NCBI GenBank assembly: GCA_029256725.1
Contig: JAQSXJ010000054.1
Coordinates: 1 to 34,054, forward strand
Origin: Anaerocolumna sp.
GTDB taxonomy: Bacteria > Bacillota > Clostridia > Lachnospirales > Lachnospiraceae
Direction: 5' to 3'
DNA: 34,054 nucleotides
Shown in pieces: positions 32,290-34,054 of this stretch; the stretch's first letter is position 1; every line of letters begins with the position of its first letter. The translations under genes and the position numbers were made by a program. Under the pieces are notes generated by a model, which saw nothing but the letters and a program-made list of their open reading frames with translations, was not told the DNA's origin and did not search any database.

Positions 32290-34014
32290 TTATAACGCCT
32301 GAGCTTCATGAAGTCTGGAATAAATGCCACCACGAGAAATGAGCTCCTCATGGGTTCCAAGTTCTGCAATTCCTGTACCCTCCAGTACAACAATCTGATC
32401 GGCATGACGTATAGTAGAAAGTCTGTGGGCTATAACTAACGTAGTACGCTCTTTTGAAATCTCATCCAACGCTGCCTGAATCTCCTGCTCTGTCTTGGTA
32501 TCAAGGGCAGAGGTTGCTTCATCTAATATCAGTATCGGTGAATTACGAAGGATAGCTCTTGCAATGGAGAGACGCTGCTTCTGTCCGCCGGATAAGCGCA
32601 CACCACGCTCGCCGATTACTGTGTCATAACCTTCTTCCATCTTCTCGATAAAGTCATGTGCATTTGCAGCTTTCGCAGCTGCTATTACGTCCTCTCTGGT
32701 AGCTTCTTTCCATCCATAAACAATATTCTCATATACTGTACCATTGAATAGGAAAGTATCCTGCAATACCATGGAGATATTATCACGAAGACTTGAAAGT
32801 GTTACCTCCCGTATGTCTACACCATCAATAAATACAGCACCTTCCTGAGGATCGTAGAAACGGTTTATAAGATTGGCAATCGTACTTTTTCCAACGCCTG
32901 TAGTTCCAACTAAAGCTACCGTCTGTCCGGCACCAATGGTCAGACTGGTTTTTTGAAGAACCGGAATTTCCTCATTATATGAGAAGGATAAGTCCTTTAA
33001 CTGAATCTCTCCACTTACTCTAGGCAGTACCGCGGGATTTTTCTTCTCCTTCACATCAGGAACTTCATCAATTACTTCAAATACCCTGCGGCATCCGGCA
33101 CCGGCTTCACCTGCACGTTCCACAAGTCCGGAAAAGCTTTTCACCGGATTGTAAAACATGGAAAGATACATTACGAATCCAACAATATCTGCAATGGAGA
33201 TTTCTCCCTTACCCAAAAGATGTCCGCCGTATACAACAACAATAACTGTTCCAAGTGCTGTTATAAAGGCCAGCAGAGGATAGGTAGTTTCAAAGAAAAA
33301 GCTGGCTTTAAGGTATGCCAGACTATGTCTTAAGGACAAGCCGGATACTTTCTCTTCCTCATGGCTTTGCTGGTTGAAGATCTGTATTTCCTTGATACCT
33401 GATAAGTTGTCCTGCACCGTTCCGGATAATTCTCCCCTTACCCTGGAGTTCTCTTTCCAGACAGGTGTAACATGGTGGCTCTGCCAGATTGTGATACCTA
33501 AAAGTATTGGTATAGTTACAAGGCTCATTAACGCCAGTTCCCAGTTAATCGTAAAGAGCAAAGCACCAACACCGATAAAGGTAAGGATATTTACCACAAA
33601 ATCAGGAACTACATGTGCTAACAGGATTTCTGCATCCATGGAGTCGTTTACCACTCTTCCGGTCAGGTCACCGGTACGGCTTTTGTGGAAATATTTCAGG
33701 CTCATGTGCTGCAGCTTTCTGTAGAGTCTGGTACGCAGGTCAGCCACATAATGAAGTGCTGCATAATGGTTTAAATAACCAGAGGCAGAGTTTCCTGCTG
33801 CCTGTACTGCCGTAGCTGCTAAGAGTAAGAGTCCGATACGAAGGGCCTCCGCCGCAAAGTTAGTACTTCCCTCTGTGGCAAGACTGGTCAGTTCTCTCAG
33901 TGCCCAAGGTGTATAAAAACCGGCAATCGTTGATATTACCAGTGAAAAAAATGCTATTATTAAGTACAGCCAGTACTTTCTGGCCTCTTTCATAATTCGA
34001 AAAGAGGTCTTCAT
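32290..34014 (-). CDS. ABC exporter half-transporter (MsbA/LmrA/BmrA-like), membrane plus ATPase
   Basis: 574 residues, full length for a type IV exporter half. Six membrane segments are spread over about 14-310, with a coupling loop LSGTVQDNLSGIKEIQIFNQQ (about 196-216). The ATPase domain has Walker A GTTGVGKST (370-378), Q-loop VLQDTFLF, signature LSGGQ (474-478), Walker B ILILDEATSALD (catalytic Glu499) and H-loop IAHRLST, so this site looks competent. It could act as a homodimer or with a partner encoded beyond the window. GGAGGTGG lies about nine nt before the ATG. The substrate (lipid, drug or peptide) cannot be read from the sequence. Confidence 0.92.
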   Translation of the reverse strand: MKTSFRIMKEARKYWLYLIIAFFSLVISTIAGFYTPWALRELTSLATEGSTNFAAEALRIGLLLLAATAVQAAGNSASGYLNHYAALHYVADLRTRLYRKLQHMSLKYFHKSRTGDLTGRVVNDSMDAEILLAHVVPDFVVNILTFIGVGALLFTINWELALMSLVTIPILLGITIWQSHHVTPVWKENSRVRGELSGTVQDNLSGIKEIQIFNQQSHEEEKVSGLSLRHSLAYLKASFFFETTYPLLAFITALGTVIVVVYGGHLLGKGEISIADIVGFVMYLSMFYNPVKSFSGLVERAGEAGAGCRRVFEVIDEVPDVKEKKNPAVLPRVSGEIQLKDLSFSYNEEIPVLQKTSLTIGAGQTVALVGTTGVGKSTIANLINRFYDPQEGAVFIDGVDIREVTLSSLRDNISMVLQDTFLFNGTVYENIVYGWKEATREDVIAAAKAANAHDFIEKMEEGYDTVIGERGVRLSGGQKQRLSIARAILRNSPILILDEATSALDTKTEQEIQAALDEISKERTTLVIAHRLSTIRHADQIVVLEGTGIAELGTHEELISRGGIYSRLHEAQAL

Positions 34015-34054
34015 AGTGCTGCCACCTCCAATTCCGCGGTCTCTTCTTTATTTA

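Overview
The window comes from a low-GC Gram-positive anaerobe. The best guess is a Clostridia/Lachnospiraceae genome. Support: strong AGGAGG-type ribosome binding sites, VSGC/LTGC lipoboxes on solute-binding proteins, a T-box leader, many intrinsic terminators, a phosphoketolase, and PucR, MerR and PadR regulators. Species cannot be fixed from the sequence alone. No rRNA, tRNA, CRISPR array, transposase or prophage gene was seen.

Layout. Positions 1-749 (-) hold the 5' part of an Fpg/Nei-family protein that runs off the window. 1369-6397 (-) is a complete branched-chain amino acid ABC importer, livJ-(two hairpins)-livH-livM-livG-livF, with a structured leader and a strong promoter upstream. 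7241-9625 (+) is a monocistronic phosphoketolase with its own promoter and terminator. 9947-12262 (-) is an archaeal/Rickettsia-like valyl-tRNA synthetase behind a T-box with a likely GUA specifier. 12909-18509 (-) reads as a nitrogen/carbon scavenging block: polar amino acid importer (ATPase, a newly noticed 43-codon ORF, permease, binding protein), then an iron-type alcohol dehydrogenase and a GabT-like aminotransferase. A cytidylate-kinase-like gene, a 55-residue membrane peptide and a PucR regulator follow (18881-21201). 21450-24502 has a zinc alcohol dehydrogenase, an acyltransferase-domain protein and a MerR regulator.

24823-27970 (+) is the most unusual part: two overlapping genes for short MutS-like ATPases behind a TTGACC-N19-TACACT promoter. 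The 19-bp spacer is typical of MerR-activated promoters, and the merR gene lies just upstream. Both ATPases have Asn-Glu in place of Asp-Glu in Walker B and lack the MutS mismatch-reading domains. This looks like an inducible two-subunit MutS-like complex of unknown function.

The rest is PadR, cysteine synthase (behind a nested palindromic operator), a solitary DnaK with no disordered tail, and an ABC exporter half-transporter (28011-34014, all -). T-rich direct-repeat tracts lie just past the stops of several minus-strand genes, and two GC-richer palindromic elements (21256-21336, 24615-24717) look like dispersed repeats or small structured RNAs.
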